Below are positions 27,515 to 34,481 of a stretch of 34,481 nt of DNA, in pieces. A program made the position numbers and the translations under genes. The notes under the pieces were generated by a model. That model worked only from the letters and a program-made list of their open reading frames with translations, searched no databases and was not told where the DNA came from. Within the stretch, counting starts at the first letter, position 1; every line of letters begins with the position of its first letter. The stretch is taken from positions 158,449-192,929 of the forward strand of contig NZ_MVDN01000005.1 of the NCBI RefSeq assembly GCF_002006795.1, read 5' to 3'. This stretch comes from Wohlfahrtiimonas populi. GTDB taxonomy: Bacteria > Pseudomonadota > Gammaproteobacteria > Cardiobacteriales > Wohlfahrtiimonadaceae.

Positions 27515-27542
27515 ATTATAAGTATTTATAAAACTAACTCAA
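27515..27542 (-). promoter_or_regulatory. Predicted promoter of the CatB-like gene
   Basis: On the - strand TTGAGT (27542-27537), 16-base spacer, TATAAT (27520-27515). This gives a leader of about 120 bases before the acetyltransferase start. Confidence 0.55.
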
Positions 27543-27549
27543 ATTTATA

Positions 27550-27599
27550 GTTAACCAGTTGACAATAAGTTGAATCAGGAATATAGTTAACTGGTAAAC
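27550..27599. promoter_or_regulatory. Paired operators overlapping the MarR promoter
   Basis: GTTAACCAGTTGAC (27550-27563) and GTTAACTGGTAAAC (27586-27599) are inverted copies of one 14-base element (12 of 14 positions agree after reverse complement). The first overlaps a -35 TTGACA (27559-27564), the second a -10 TATAGT (27582-27587); the 17-base spacing is ideal. This is a strong sigma-70 promoter for the marR-like gene that the gene's own product would cover. Confidence 0.7.
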
Positions 27600-27611
27600 A
27601 AAACTGAGATA

Positions 27612-28067
27612 ATGATTATGACAACACAAACAGAAAAAATGTATCGAACTTTAATAAAATTAACACATGCACAAGAAATTCATCGAGAGAAAAAGCGTGA
27701 AACTTTATTGAAGGATTTGGGCAATTACACATTAACGCAATTGCATATTTTGAGTTGTATTCAGCAACATGATGCTGTGAATAATAAAGTGCTCAGTGAT
27801 GCTTTAGCGTTAACAAAAGCAGCAGTTTCAAAGGCTGTGAATAAATTATTGAAGGATGAGTTAATCACAACATATCAAGTTGAGGATAACCAAAAGTCGA
27901 TTTTTTATCAGTTAACGAAAGAAGGTGAGCATATTGCAGATATTCATCATGTATTACATGAACAGGTCAAGGCGAATTATTTAAATTTTTTGGCAACGAT
28001 GGATGATGAAACATTGGCTAAAGCCCAGCTGTTCTTGGAAGCTTTAACAAATTACTTAGAAGAATAA
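27612..28067 (+). CDS. MarR family transcriptional regulator
   Basis: 151 residues with a MarR winged helix: [25 protein letters not shown], then LTKAAVSKAVNKLLKDELI (recognition helix) and the wing QVEDNQKSIFYQLTKEG. MarR proteins are dimeric repressors that let go of DNA on binding phenolic or drug-like ligands. A second ATG two codons downstream is equally possible. The operators in its promoter suggest autoregulation; the first operator is 8 bases from the -35 of the divergent CatB-like gene, which may be a co-target. The SnoaL-like gene follows by 20 bases. Confidence 0.88.
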   Translation: MIMTTQTEKMYRTLIKLTHAQEIHREKKRETLLKDLGNYTLTQLHILSCIQQHDAVNNKVLSDALALTKAAVSKAVNKLLKDELITTYQVEDNQKSIFYQLTKEGEHIADIHHVLHEQVKANYLNFLATMDDETLAKAQLFLEALTNYLEE

Positions 28068-28087
28068 TGAAAAAAGGAGATCAAAAC

Positions 28088-28477
28088 ATGCATAAATATC
28101 AGAAATTAGTGGCTGAATCATTTGAAGTATTATTCGATGCTGAAAAAACGGTGGATGATGTTAGACCTTTTTTCGTAAAGAATTATACACAATGGGTGGA
28201 TGGCAAAAGCTTGGATTATAATGGCTTTTTTCAGCATGTTGTCGCATTGAAAGAAGTGATTGCTACAGCTCATGTAGAATTCATTGAATTTATGGTGGCA
28301 GGCGATACAGCTGCGGATATTCATGATGTATTTGTGACTAAAAAGAATGGTGAAACATTGCATGTGCGAGTGATTGCATTTTTCACATTTGAAAATGATC
28401 AAATTGCTTCTGTGCGTGAAATGACACATCTATTGGAAGGTAATGAAAGCGATCACGATTTAGGTTCAAGAACCTAA
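28088..28477 (+). CDS. SnoaL/NTF2-like fold protein
   Basis: 129 residues from the ATG at 28088, chosen because AAGGAG lies nine bases upstream; an ATG at 28067 overlapping the MarR stop is less likely. The pattern YQKLVAESFEVLFDAEKTVDDVRPFFVKNYTQWVDGKSLDYNGFFQHV followed by HDVFVTKKNGETLHVRVIAFFTFENDQIASVREMTHLLEG is that of NTF2-like proteins, small cone-shaped domains used as isomerases, hydrolases or binding modules. The substrate is unknown. It is co-transcribed with the MarR gene and is probably its regulated partner, perhaps acting on or binding the MarR ligand. Confidence 0.72.
   Translation: MHKYQKLVAESFEVLFDAEKTVDDVRPFFVKNYTQWVDGKSLDYNGFFQHVVALKEVIATAHVEFIEFMVAGDTAADIHDVFVTKKNGETLHVRVIAFFTFENDQIASVREMTHLLEGNESDHDLGSRT
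28460..28477. repeat. Perfect inverted repeat at the end of the SnoaL-like gene
   Basis: TTAGGTTC, AA, GAACCTAA; the last three bases are the stop codon. It lies about 23 bases upstream of a TATAAT (28501-28506) that could be the pdxY -10, so it covers roughly the -35 area. No T run follows, so it is not a typical terminator. Confidence 0.5.
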
Positions 28478-28500
28478 TCCCAAAATTAAAATCATTGCGC

Positions 28501-28506
28501 TATAAT
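28501..28506 (+). promoter_or_regulatory. Possible pdxY -10 element
   Basis: TATAAT 40 bases upstream of the pdxY start codon. No convincing -35 hexamer is present at the usual distance, which would suit an activator-dependent promoter. Confidence 0.4.
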
Positions 28507-28545
28507 CGAGCATCAAATTAAAAGATGTAGCAAAGTGAGATCATC

Positions 28546-29421
28546 GTGACAAACCAACCAAAACGCGTTTTAACTATCCAATCCCATGTTGCTTTTGGGC
28601 ATGTTGGCAACTCGGCAGCTGTATTTACATTACAAAGAATGGGCATTGAAACGATGCCAATTAATACTGTGCAATTCTCTAATCACAGTGGCTATGATGT
28701 TTTTTCAGGGCAAGTATTCACAGCGGAGCAGATTGCGGAAGTGATTCGTGGTTTACGAGAAAATCATTTCTTAGAAAAAGTGGATGCGGTTATTTCTGGT
28801 TACATTGGTAAAGTTGGCGTAGGGCAAGTGATTCATGATGTTGTGCGCGAAATCCGCAAACACAATCCTGATGCAATGTATGTTTGTGATCCTGTGATGG
28901 GCGATAAAGAAGATGGCGTTGGCTTTTTTGTGGATGAAACGATTCCACCTTTAATGAAAGAAGCATTAGAAAGCGCAACGATCATTACACCGAACTATTT
29001 TGAATTTGAAGTGTTGTGTGGCAAGTCTGTGCGGACTTTGGAAGATGCTTGTAGCGAAGCGCGCAAACTGATTGCAAACAATCACTATTTGAAAACAGTA
29101 TTGATCACAAGTTTTAGAGTGAATGATACTGATGATGAGTTGATGACGTTAGCGATTACAGCAGATGAAGCATGGAAAGTCACAACGCCACGTTGCCATT
29201 ATGTGCCAATGCCAAGCGGCACAGGTGACACATTTACAGCATTGTATTTAGCGCATACGTTAAATGGAGATAGCGTTGAAAAAGCGATCACATATACCAC
29301 ATCGACTTTATATGCTTTGGTGAAAGATACACCGAATGGTTCGCATGATTTATCTTTAGTGCGCGAACAAGCGCAGATCATTGAGCCAAAAGAATTGTTT
29401 AAAGCAGAGAGATTACTTTAA
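28546..29421 (+). CDS. pdxY: Pyridoxal kinase PdxY
   Basis: 291 residues from a GTG start. Ribokinase-fold vitamin kinase: RVLTIQSHVAFGHVGNSAAVF at the start, INTVQFSNHSGYDVFSG, YVCDPVMGDKEDGVGFFV, IITPNYFEFEVLCG and the anion-hole/catalytic GTGDTFTALYLA. It phosphorylates pyridoxal to pyridoxal 5'-phosphate in B6 salvage. The closest family by motif is PdxY rather than PdxK. PLP is the cofactor of PhnW and PatA encoded nearby, but salvage is general. Its 3' end overlaps the small convergent gene at 29413 by nine bases. Confidence 0.92.
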   Translation: MTNQPKRVLTIQSHVAFGHVGNSAAVFTLQRMGIETMPINTVQFSNHSGYDVFSGQVFTAEQIAEVIRGLRENHFLEKVDAVISGYIGKVGVGQVIHDVVREIRKHNPDAMYVCDPVMGDKEDGVGFFVDETIPPLMKEALESATIITPNYFEFEVLCGKSVRTLEDACSEARKLIANNHYLKTVLITSFRVNDTDDELMTLAITADEAWKVTTPRCHYVPMPSGTGDTFTALYLAHTLNGDSVEKAITYTTSTLYALVKDTPNGSHDLSLVREQAQIIEPKELFKAERLL

Positions 29422-29667
29422 TCCCATTGCTTGAAGGTGTTGAACTTGCGTTGCATAAAGCTCTGTTAGGTTATGTTCATCTTCTGCTGTAGGAATGAAA
29501 CCATATTCTTGATGCCAAGCATCTGCAATTTCAGGCAAAGCCAATAATGCTTGGATGTGCTGAGTTTGTTTTAAATTCATGATGTGTTCAAAGTGAACCA
29601 TAGATAATTTTAATTCAAATGCATGAAAAACGTTAGACAAAGTATCGATGTAATGCTGAGAAATCAT
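29413..29667 (-). CDS. Small protein resembling a free-standing PhnX cap domain
   Basis: 84 residues from the ATG at 29667, chosen for CAGGTG about nine bases upstream; the open frame runs further up to 29721 without a ribosome site. Residues 12 to 80 align without gaps with the helical cap of the neighbouring PhnX: HIQALLALPEIADAWHQEYG against HIKALLALPEVSSAWAKEHG, with PT and a similar helix after. No HAD core (no DxxGT nucleophile) is present. At the column of PhnX Lys54 the residue is Gln. DNA is partly identical to phnX as well. It could be a relic of partial duplication or a working small protein; the phnX terminator lies between them. Confidence 0.6.
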   Translation of the reverse strand: MISQHYIDTLSNVFHAFELKLSMVHFEHIMNLKQTQHIQALLALPEIADAWHQEYGFIPTAEDEHNLTELYATQVQHLQAMGLK

Positions 29668-29735
29668 ATTTAAACACCTGTAGTTAAAAGATGTACTTAA
29701 TATATGCTTGGAATATGACAAGAATATGACGCGAT

Positions 29736-29768
29736 AAAAAAAGCCAATATTATTTTCATAATATTGGC
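29736..29768 (-). terminator. Rho-independent terminator after phnX
   Basis: On the - strand GCCAATATTAT, loop GAAA, ATAATATTGGC, then seven T with one more after an A: an 11-pair perfect stem, 29 bases after the phnX stop. Confidence 0.9.
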
Positions 29769-29796
29769 GAAATAGATCATAAGCCAGTATTGTTAT

Positions 29797-30609
29797 TTAC
29801 GGTTTTTCGCCAGATTGAATGCGTTGTTCAATAGCGTTTATAATAGGTTCAAGATCAGCCACAGAATCAATGATGTAATGCGCGCCTGATTTTTTCATCG
29901 CTTCAGTTGCTTGTGCACGTAATTGATCTTGTTCTGTTTTTGGTAAAGCATTCCATTCTGCTTCTGTCATGCCAACTTCATTGCCACTCACAGTGACAGC
30001 AACTGTCCAAGTGCCTGAATTTAAACCTTCTGCAATACCAACAGCTGTATCATCTACTTTGATCACAGTATGTGGATGCCAAACACCTAAATTATTAAAG
30101 GTTTGAAACATCATGAATGGTGCAGGGCGACCCATTTCAAAATCAGCTGCGCACATTACGCTTTCAGGATCAATGCCATGAGGTTGTGTCAAGCGTAGAA
30201 CTTTTTCTGCAATTTCTCTGTTATAACCAGTAGTTGAGCCAATTTTTATATTACGTTCACGTAGTTTTTTGAATAACTCAACTGCGCCAGGAATAGGATC
30301 AGAATAATCATCAATGGCTGCTAAATTCATAGGAATGAAAACATCATAGAGCATTTGTACATCTAAATCTGTTGGTGCGCTACCATGTTCTTTTGCCCAT
30401 GCTGAGCTCACTTCAGGTAAAGCCAATAATGCTTTGATATGATCTAACTTTGCAGAGCCCATTGGACCACGCGCCTGTTCAATCGTTAAAGGTACATTGA
30501 ACTTTTCAAATAATTTCACAAATGCACCCATTGGTGCACATGAACCATGATCAACGATGGTTCCTGCCCAATCAAAGACGATGGCAGAAATTTTTTGATT
30601 ATTTTGCAT
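29797..30609 (-). CDS. phnX: Phosphonoacetaldehyde hydrolase (phosphonatase)
   Basis: 270-residue HAD-superfamily enzyme that splits phosphonoacetaldehyde to acetaldehyde and phosphate. Nucleophile D13 in VFDWAGTIVDHGSCAP; cap-domain Schiff-base lysine K54 in GPMGSAKLDHI; later GSTTGYNREI, PAPFMMFQ and VIKVDDTAVGIAEGLNSG complete the HAD motifs. Length is the family norm. AGGAG precedes the ATG; the gene is 17 bases after phnW. It performs the second step of 2-aminoethylphosphonate breakdown after PhnW. Confidence 0.95.
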   Translation of the reverse strand: MQNNQKISAIVFDWAGTIVDHGSCAPMGAFVKLFEKFNVPLTIEQARGPMGSAKLDHIKALLALPEVSSAWAKEHGSAPTDLDVQMLYDVFIPMNLAAIDDYSDPIPGAVELFKKLRERNIKIGSTTGYNREIAEKVLRLTQPHGIDPESVMCAADFEMGRPAPFMMFQTFNNLGVWHPHTVIKVDDTAVGIAEGLNSGTWTVAVTVSGNEVGMTEAEWNALPKTEQDQLRAQATEAMKKSGAHYIIDSVADLEPIINAIEQRIQSGEKP

Positions 30610-30626
30610 AAGAATTCTCCTAAGAT

Positions 30627-31730
30627 TTATTTAACAACAGCCATTTGTTCTAAAACGTATTTCATACTCGCAACCACTTGGCGCATCTCTTTGTGGTTGA
30701 TTGCACCAATGCAGCCCACGCGGAAAGTTTCGATTTCGGTCAATTTGCCTGGATATAAGATAAAGCCTTCCTCTTTCACTGCGTTATAGAAAGATTTGAA
30801 ATCATATTGGTCATATTTAGGCGCTAAGAATGTCACGATGATTGGTGTAATATTTTCTTCATCTAAAAAAGGTTCTAAGCCAATTTTTGCTAAACCACTC
30901 ACAAGAGTTTTACAGTTATCTTTATAGCGCGCCAATCTTGCAGGTTGCCCACCTTTTTCTTCAAATTGATCTAAAGCTTCTGCCAAGGCAGCCACAACAT
31001 GTGTTGGTGGAGTAAAGCGCCATTGACCAGTTTTTTCCATATATTGGTATTGATCATATAGATCTAAAGATAAGGATTGGCTGTTACCTTGCATGCTTTC
31101 CAAAATCGCTTTGCGAATGAAAATAAAGCCCATGCCTGGAACACTTTCCAAGCATTTGCCACTTGCAGAAATTAATGCATCAAATTGAATTTCTCTTGTA
31201 GAAATAGGCAGAGCGCCAAATGAACTCATGGCATCAATGATTAAGCCAACATTGAACTCTTTACAGATATCACTGATTTCTTTCAATGGATTCAAAACAC
31301 CAGCGCCAGTTTCACAATGAATTAAGCCAACATGTGTAATGGAAGCATCATTGATTAACGCTTTTTTCAATGCTTCAGGTGAAACAGGCTCTCTTTCATT
31401 GAATGATAACAATGTTGCTTTACGTCCCATTTTATTGGTGAGTGTTGCCATGCGCTTACAATAAGCACCATTGTCTAAGACTAATAAATGACCATTCGGT
31501 GGCAATACGCTGTTAATAGCGGCTTCCACAGAAAATGTTCCACTGCCTTGCATCGGCACGACAACATAATCATCATGACCATGAATGATGGAGAGTAATT
31601 GAGAGCGGATTCTTTTAGTGATTTGGTTAAAATCAGCATCCCATGAACCCCAATCTTTTAACATTGCTTTTTTTGTGCGCAGTGTTGTTGTTAATGGCCC
31701 TGGGGTTAATAAGATTTGGTCGCGATCCAT
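30627..31730 (-). CDS. phnW: 2-Aminoethylphosphonate:pyruvate aminotransferase
   Basis: 367-residue fold-type I (class V) PLP aminotransferase. It transfers the amino group of 2-aminoethylphosphonate to pyruvate, giving phosphonoacetaldehyde and alanine. Motifs: ILLTPGPLTTT at the start, QGSGTFSVEAAI (phosphate cup), VGLIIDAMSSFGALP and PLP lysine K192 in SASGKCLESVPGMGF. The ribosome site AGGAG overlaps the permease stop codon region, so coupling is likely. Length and motifs match PhnW, and the PhnX neighbour confirms the pathway. Confidence 0.95.
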   Translation of the reverse strand: MDRDQILLTPGPLTTTLRTKKAMLKDWGSWDADFNQITKRIRSQLLSIIHGHDDYVVVPMQGSGTFSVEAAINSVLPPNGHLLVLDNGAYCKRMATLTNKMGRKATLLSFNEREPVSPEALKKALINDASITHVGLIHCETGAGVLNPLKEISDICKEFNVGLIIDAMSSFGALPISTREIQFDALISASGKCLESVPGMGFIFIRKAILESMQGNSQSLSLDLYDQYQYMEKTGQWRFTPPTHVVAALAEALDQFEEKGGQPARLARYKDNCKTLVSGLAKIGLEPFLDEENITPIIVTFLAPKYDQYDFKSFYNAVKEEGFILYPGKLTEIETFRVGCIGAINHKEMRQVVASMKYVLEQMAVVK

Positions 31731-31738
31731 GCTAGCTC

Positions 31739-33469
31739 CTAGTGATTAGCCCAACGATGCGTTGAGCGTTTGATCCAAAGTTCAATAAAGTAATAAATAG
31801 AGATGACAACTAGAGAAACACCAGTGATCATTACAGCCATTGCTGTTGCACCACCAACATCTCCAGCATCATCTAAGTTCAAAATGGCAACGGCAGCGAG
31901 TTCTGTTTCAGGTGAATATAAGAAGATCACGGCTGAAATCGTTGTCATCGCATTGATGAAGAAGTAGCGAGAAATATCCAATAACGTTGGCAAGCTGATT
32001 GGCAATGTCACGCGCCACATTGTTTTGTAAAAAGGAACCTTGAGGGATTGAGACACAGCTTCAAATTCCCAATCGATGGATTTTAGGGTTGAAGTCATTG
32101 TCATGTGGCTTGTGGTGTAGAAATGCACCACAGTACATAGGATCAAGATCAACATTGAATGATAGAGGAAGTTGAAAGGATTGCTTGGGCTATTAAAGAA
32201 GAAGATATAACCTAAACCTAAAACTAATCCCGGAATTGCTACAGGCAATGTTGCCATTAAACGAATGGCTAATTTAATTTTGTTAAAGCCTTTGGTTTTT
32301 TCGAGCATATAGCCATTTAAGAATACTAATGCTGTGCCAATGACGGTTGTGCCAAGTGCTAATGTTAAGCTGTTTAATAACGTTTTACCTAAACCGCTGC
32401 CAAACAATGCTGATTCATAATTCAACAAACTGAGTTTCAAGTTATATGGCCAGAAACTGACGAATGATGCATAAACTGCCATCAATAACATTGCTAACAT
32501 TAAGCAGGAAATCACGATGACATAAGCATTCATCGCTAAATCAAATTTCATATTCTTTTTAGGTGAAAAACGAACAGAGCGAGCTGACAATGTTGAAATC
32601 TGCTTTTTACGCACATGATGTTCCACCGTAAATGTAAGTAGAGCAGGGATTAACAATAACAATGCAACAGCCGCGCCTTGTTGGAAATTTTGCTGGCCGA
32701 TGATCATACGGAATAAATCTGTGGCTAATACATCAAAGTTACCACCAACAATTTTCGGAATACCAAAATCTGTGATCACTAATGTGAAAGAAACCATGCC
32801 CGCAGAAACTAAGCCATATTTAACGCTTGGCAATGTAATCGTGATGAATTTACGGAATTTACTTGTGCCTAAAGTATCTGCTGCTTCATATAAACGCTGA
32901 TCCGCCAATGTTAATGCAGTGACTAAGATCATCAATACATGTGGAAATATGGCAAAGATTTCTGCCAAGATAATGCCAGGTGCGCCATAGATGGAGCTGA
33001 ATCCTAAAGCGTTCCAAAAGGCTTTAGCTGCACCTTGGTTGCCAAACCAATAGATGATCGAAATGGCTGATAACAATGATGGTGCTAATAAAGGCAACAG
33101 GGCGATTGAGCGATAAATGCCTTTGAATCGTAAATAGCTGCGAGTTAAAGCATAAGCAAATGTGAATGCTAGTGGAATCACGATCATCGTTACGACAATT
33201 GAAACCCAAATGCTGTTCCATAAGCTTCTGAGGATAGAAGGTGATTTCAAATATTCAAAGAGCGCAGAAATGCCTGTGTGTTCACTTAACGTATTATTAA
33301 CGAATAACTGGCTTAAGATTGCGCTCAATGGTGCTACTAAAAAGAGCACAAAAAAGATGAGAGATATGATTAAAACAGAACCAATGATGATCTTCTCAAT
33401 GGGCCAACTTTTGGATTTAGGCTGAATCATCTGTGTTGTAGATTTTGCCTGTAAGGTAGAACTAGACAT
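31739..33469 (-). CDS. Putative 2-aminoethylphosphonate ABC permease (two fused permease domains)
   Basis: 576 residues with about 12 membrane helices in two binding-protein-dependent permease halves; each half shows an EAA-type loop for contact with the ATPase (AADTLGTSKFRKFITITLPSVK near residue 200 and AVSQSLKVPFYKTMWRVTLPIS near residue 475). Fused double permeases of the iron(III)/AfuB type are known in PhnT/PhnU-like 2-aminoethylphosphonate importers, and here the gene lies between the ATPase and phnW. The periplasmic binding protein is not in the window and probably lies to the right. AAGGA precedes the ATG; the ATPase stop overlaps this site. Confidence 0.88.
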   Translation of the reverse strand: MSSSTLQAKSTTQMIQPKSKSWPIEKIIIGSVLIISLIFFVLFLVAPLSAILSQLFVNNTLSEHTGISALFEYLKSPSILRSLWNSIWVSIVVTMIVIPLAFTFAYALTRSYLRFKGIYRSIALLPLLAPSLLSAISIIYWFGNQGAAKAFWNALGFSSIYGAPGIILAEIFAIFPHVLMILVTALTLADQRLYEAADTLGTSKFRKFITITLPSVKYGLVSAGMVSFTLVITDFGIPKIVGGNFDVLATDLFRMIIGQQNFQQGAAVALLLLIPALLTFTVEHHVRKKQISTLSARSVRFSPKKNMKFDLAMNAYVIVISCLMLAMLLMAVYASFVSFWPYNLKLSLLNYESALFGSGLGKTLLNSLTLALGTTVIGTALVFLNGYMLEKTKGFNKIKLAIRLMATLPVAIPGLVLGLGYIFFFNSPSNPFNFLYHSMLILILCTVVHFYTTSHMTMTSTLKSIDWEFEAVSQSLKVPFYKTMWRVTLPISLPTLLDISRYFFINAMTTISAVIFLYSPETELAAVAILNLDDAGDVGGATAMAVMITGVSLVVISIYYFIELWIKRSTHRWANH

Positions 33470-33478
33470 ATTGGTTCC

Positions 33479-34481
33479 TTAAGATGCAAAAACATTGATG
33501 CGTTCCGGTCTGAAAGCGAAAGGTAAGGATTTACCTAGCTCAATTCCTAAGTCATACACTTGATTTAAGGAAAATTGTAAGCGGATGGATTGCTTTGCAA
33601 ACGTTGGTACTTCCAATTCTGCTAAACAAGTACCACCTAAAAATTCAATGTCTTTGATGATGCCAGTGAATTGTTTTGCTGAATCATTGTGATCAAATTC
33701 AACTTTACGATCTTCAGGGCGGAGATATAAGCGAACTTTTTCGCCTTTAGGATGAGAAGGAACATCTGGCGCATGAATGATTTCATCGCCACAACGATAG
33801 TAATGATCACCTTCTGATAAAGCATCTAGTTGATTAATTTTACCCACGAAGTCCGCCACAAATGGATTAGCAGGATGATGATAAACTTCCAATGGCGTGC
33901 CAACTTGTTCAATCACACCATGATTCATAATCACAACGCGATCAGCAATTGCCAATGCTTCTTCTTGATCGTGTGTGACCATAATGGTTGTGATGCCGAG
34001 TTGCTTTTGTAAACGGCACAATTCTTCGCGTAGATGAATGCGCACAGTTGCATCAAGTGCTGATAAAGGCTCATCCAATAATAATAGGTTGGGTGATGTT
34101 GCTAAAGCACGAGCCAATGCAACACGTTGCTGTTGCCCACCCGATAGTTGGCTTGGGTATTTCTTGCCGCTATCTGGTAATCCAATCAAATGTAACAATG
34201 CATTGATTTTTTGTTCAATCGCATCTTTCTGATTTTTTTGATTCACTAAACCATAAGCGATGTTATCGCTCACAGTGAGATTGGGGAAAAGAGCATAGGA
34301 TTGGAAAACAATCCCATAATCTCTTTTCGCAGGTGGCAAGTTGGAAATCTCTTGCCCTTTTTGAAAGATCTGGCCAGATGTCTGTTCTTCAAGTCCAGCA
34401 ATAATGCGCAGCAATGTTGTTTTACCACAACCAGAAGGGCCTAAAAAACAGATAAATTCACCAGATTCAATGGCTAAATTG
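33479..34481 (-). CDS. ABC transporter ATP-binding subunit, phosphonate (PhnT-like), N-terminus cut off
   Basis: The frame is open through the right edge, so the gene start is missing. Present are Walker [10 protein letters not shown] in the last 60 bases, Q-loop region [20 protein letters not shown], signature [15 protein letters not shown], Walker [13 protein letters not shown], switch VTHDQEEAL and a C-terminal TOBE domain with [12 protein letters not shown]. This is the CUT1/PotA-like importer ATPase class. Coupling to the fused permease and phnWX identifies the likely cargo as 2-aminoethylphosphonate. An internal TTG at 34414 is not the real start. Confidence 0.9.
   Translation of the reverse strand, partial: NLAIESGEFICFLGPSGCGKTTLLRIIAGLEEQTSGQIFQKGQEISNLPPAKRDYGIVFQSYALFPNLTVSDNIAYGLVNQKNQKDAIEQKINALLHLIGLPDSGKKYPSQLSGGQQQRVALARALATSPNLLLLDEPLSALDATVRIHLREELCRLQKQLGITTIMVTHDQEEALAIADRVVIMNHGVIEQVGTPLEVYHHPANPFVADFVGKINQLDALSEGDHYYRCGDEIIHAPDVPSHPKGEKVRLYLRPEDRKVEFDHNDSAKQFTGIIKDIEFLGGTCLAELEVPTFAKQSIRLQFSLNQVYDLGIELGKSLPFAFRPERINVFAS

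Overview
This is a chromosomal-looking window from an AT-rich gammaproteobacterium. The Acinetobacter-type AdeAB/AdeRS homologues, LpxH, GlmU, NfsB, the PpiB-LpxH neighbourhood and the Fur box all fit that class. A Cardiobacteriales-like genus (Wohlfahrtiimonas or Ignatzschineria type) is possible, but that is a weak inference from composition and gene content. I see no rRNA, tRNA, CRISPR array, phage or insertion sequence. Both ends cut through genes.

Region 1 (1-11.5 kb) is rich in drug-response genes. On the + strand are the end of an RND adaptor, a complete AdeB-like RND pump, a MATE exporter, a divergent APH(3')-type phosphotransferase, a GrpB-family protein that overlaps it by one base, an exported alpha/beta hydrolase, and a CPCC zinc-ribbon protein with unusual codon use. 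On the - strand are two GNAT acetyltransferases, an AdeS-like histidine kinase and AdeR-like regulator, and an EamA exporter divergent from a LysR gene.

Region 2 (12.4-18.2 kb) is housekeeping: NfsB nitroreductase, LpxH, two cyclophilins (PpiB cytoplasmic, PpiA exported), ornithine carbamoyltransferase, GlmU and a small c-type cytochrome ending in a clear terminator.

Region 3 (18.2-24.9 kb) begins with about 650 bases of AT-rich DNA that holds a 13-codon mini-ORF with a very strong ribosome site and a perfect inverted repeat. A putrescine catabolism set follows: an NhaC-family transporter, putrescine aminotransferase (PatA) and an aminobutyraldehyde dehydrogenase (PatD). Together these would take putrescine to 4-aminobutyrate. 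A ferric-reductase-type flavocytochrome behind a near-consensus Fur box closes the region.

Region 4 (24.9-29.4 kb) holds an ABC-F gene with an in-frame TGA at codon 24, a CatB-like acetyltransferase (- strand) with a structured leader, and a MarR plus SnoaL-like pair (+ strand). The MarR promoter is overlapped by two copies of one operator, which also lie beside the CatB promoter. Pyridoxal kinase PdxY follows.

Region 5 (29.4 kb to end, - strand) is a 2-aminoethylphosphonate uptake and degradation operon: ABC ATPase (partial), fused double permease, PhnW transaminase and PhnX hydrolase. Past the PhnX terminator lies a small gene that looks like a free-standing copy of the PhnX cap domain and shares short stretches of identical DNA with phnX. 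I consider it the most unusual coding feature here. The rest reads as recognisable families in interesting arrangements, and I found no clear-cut new multi-gene system.
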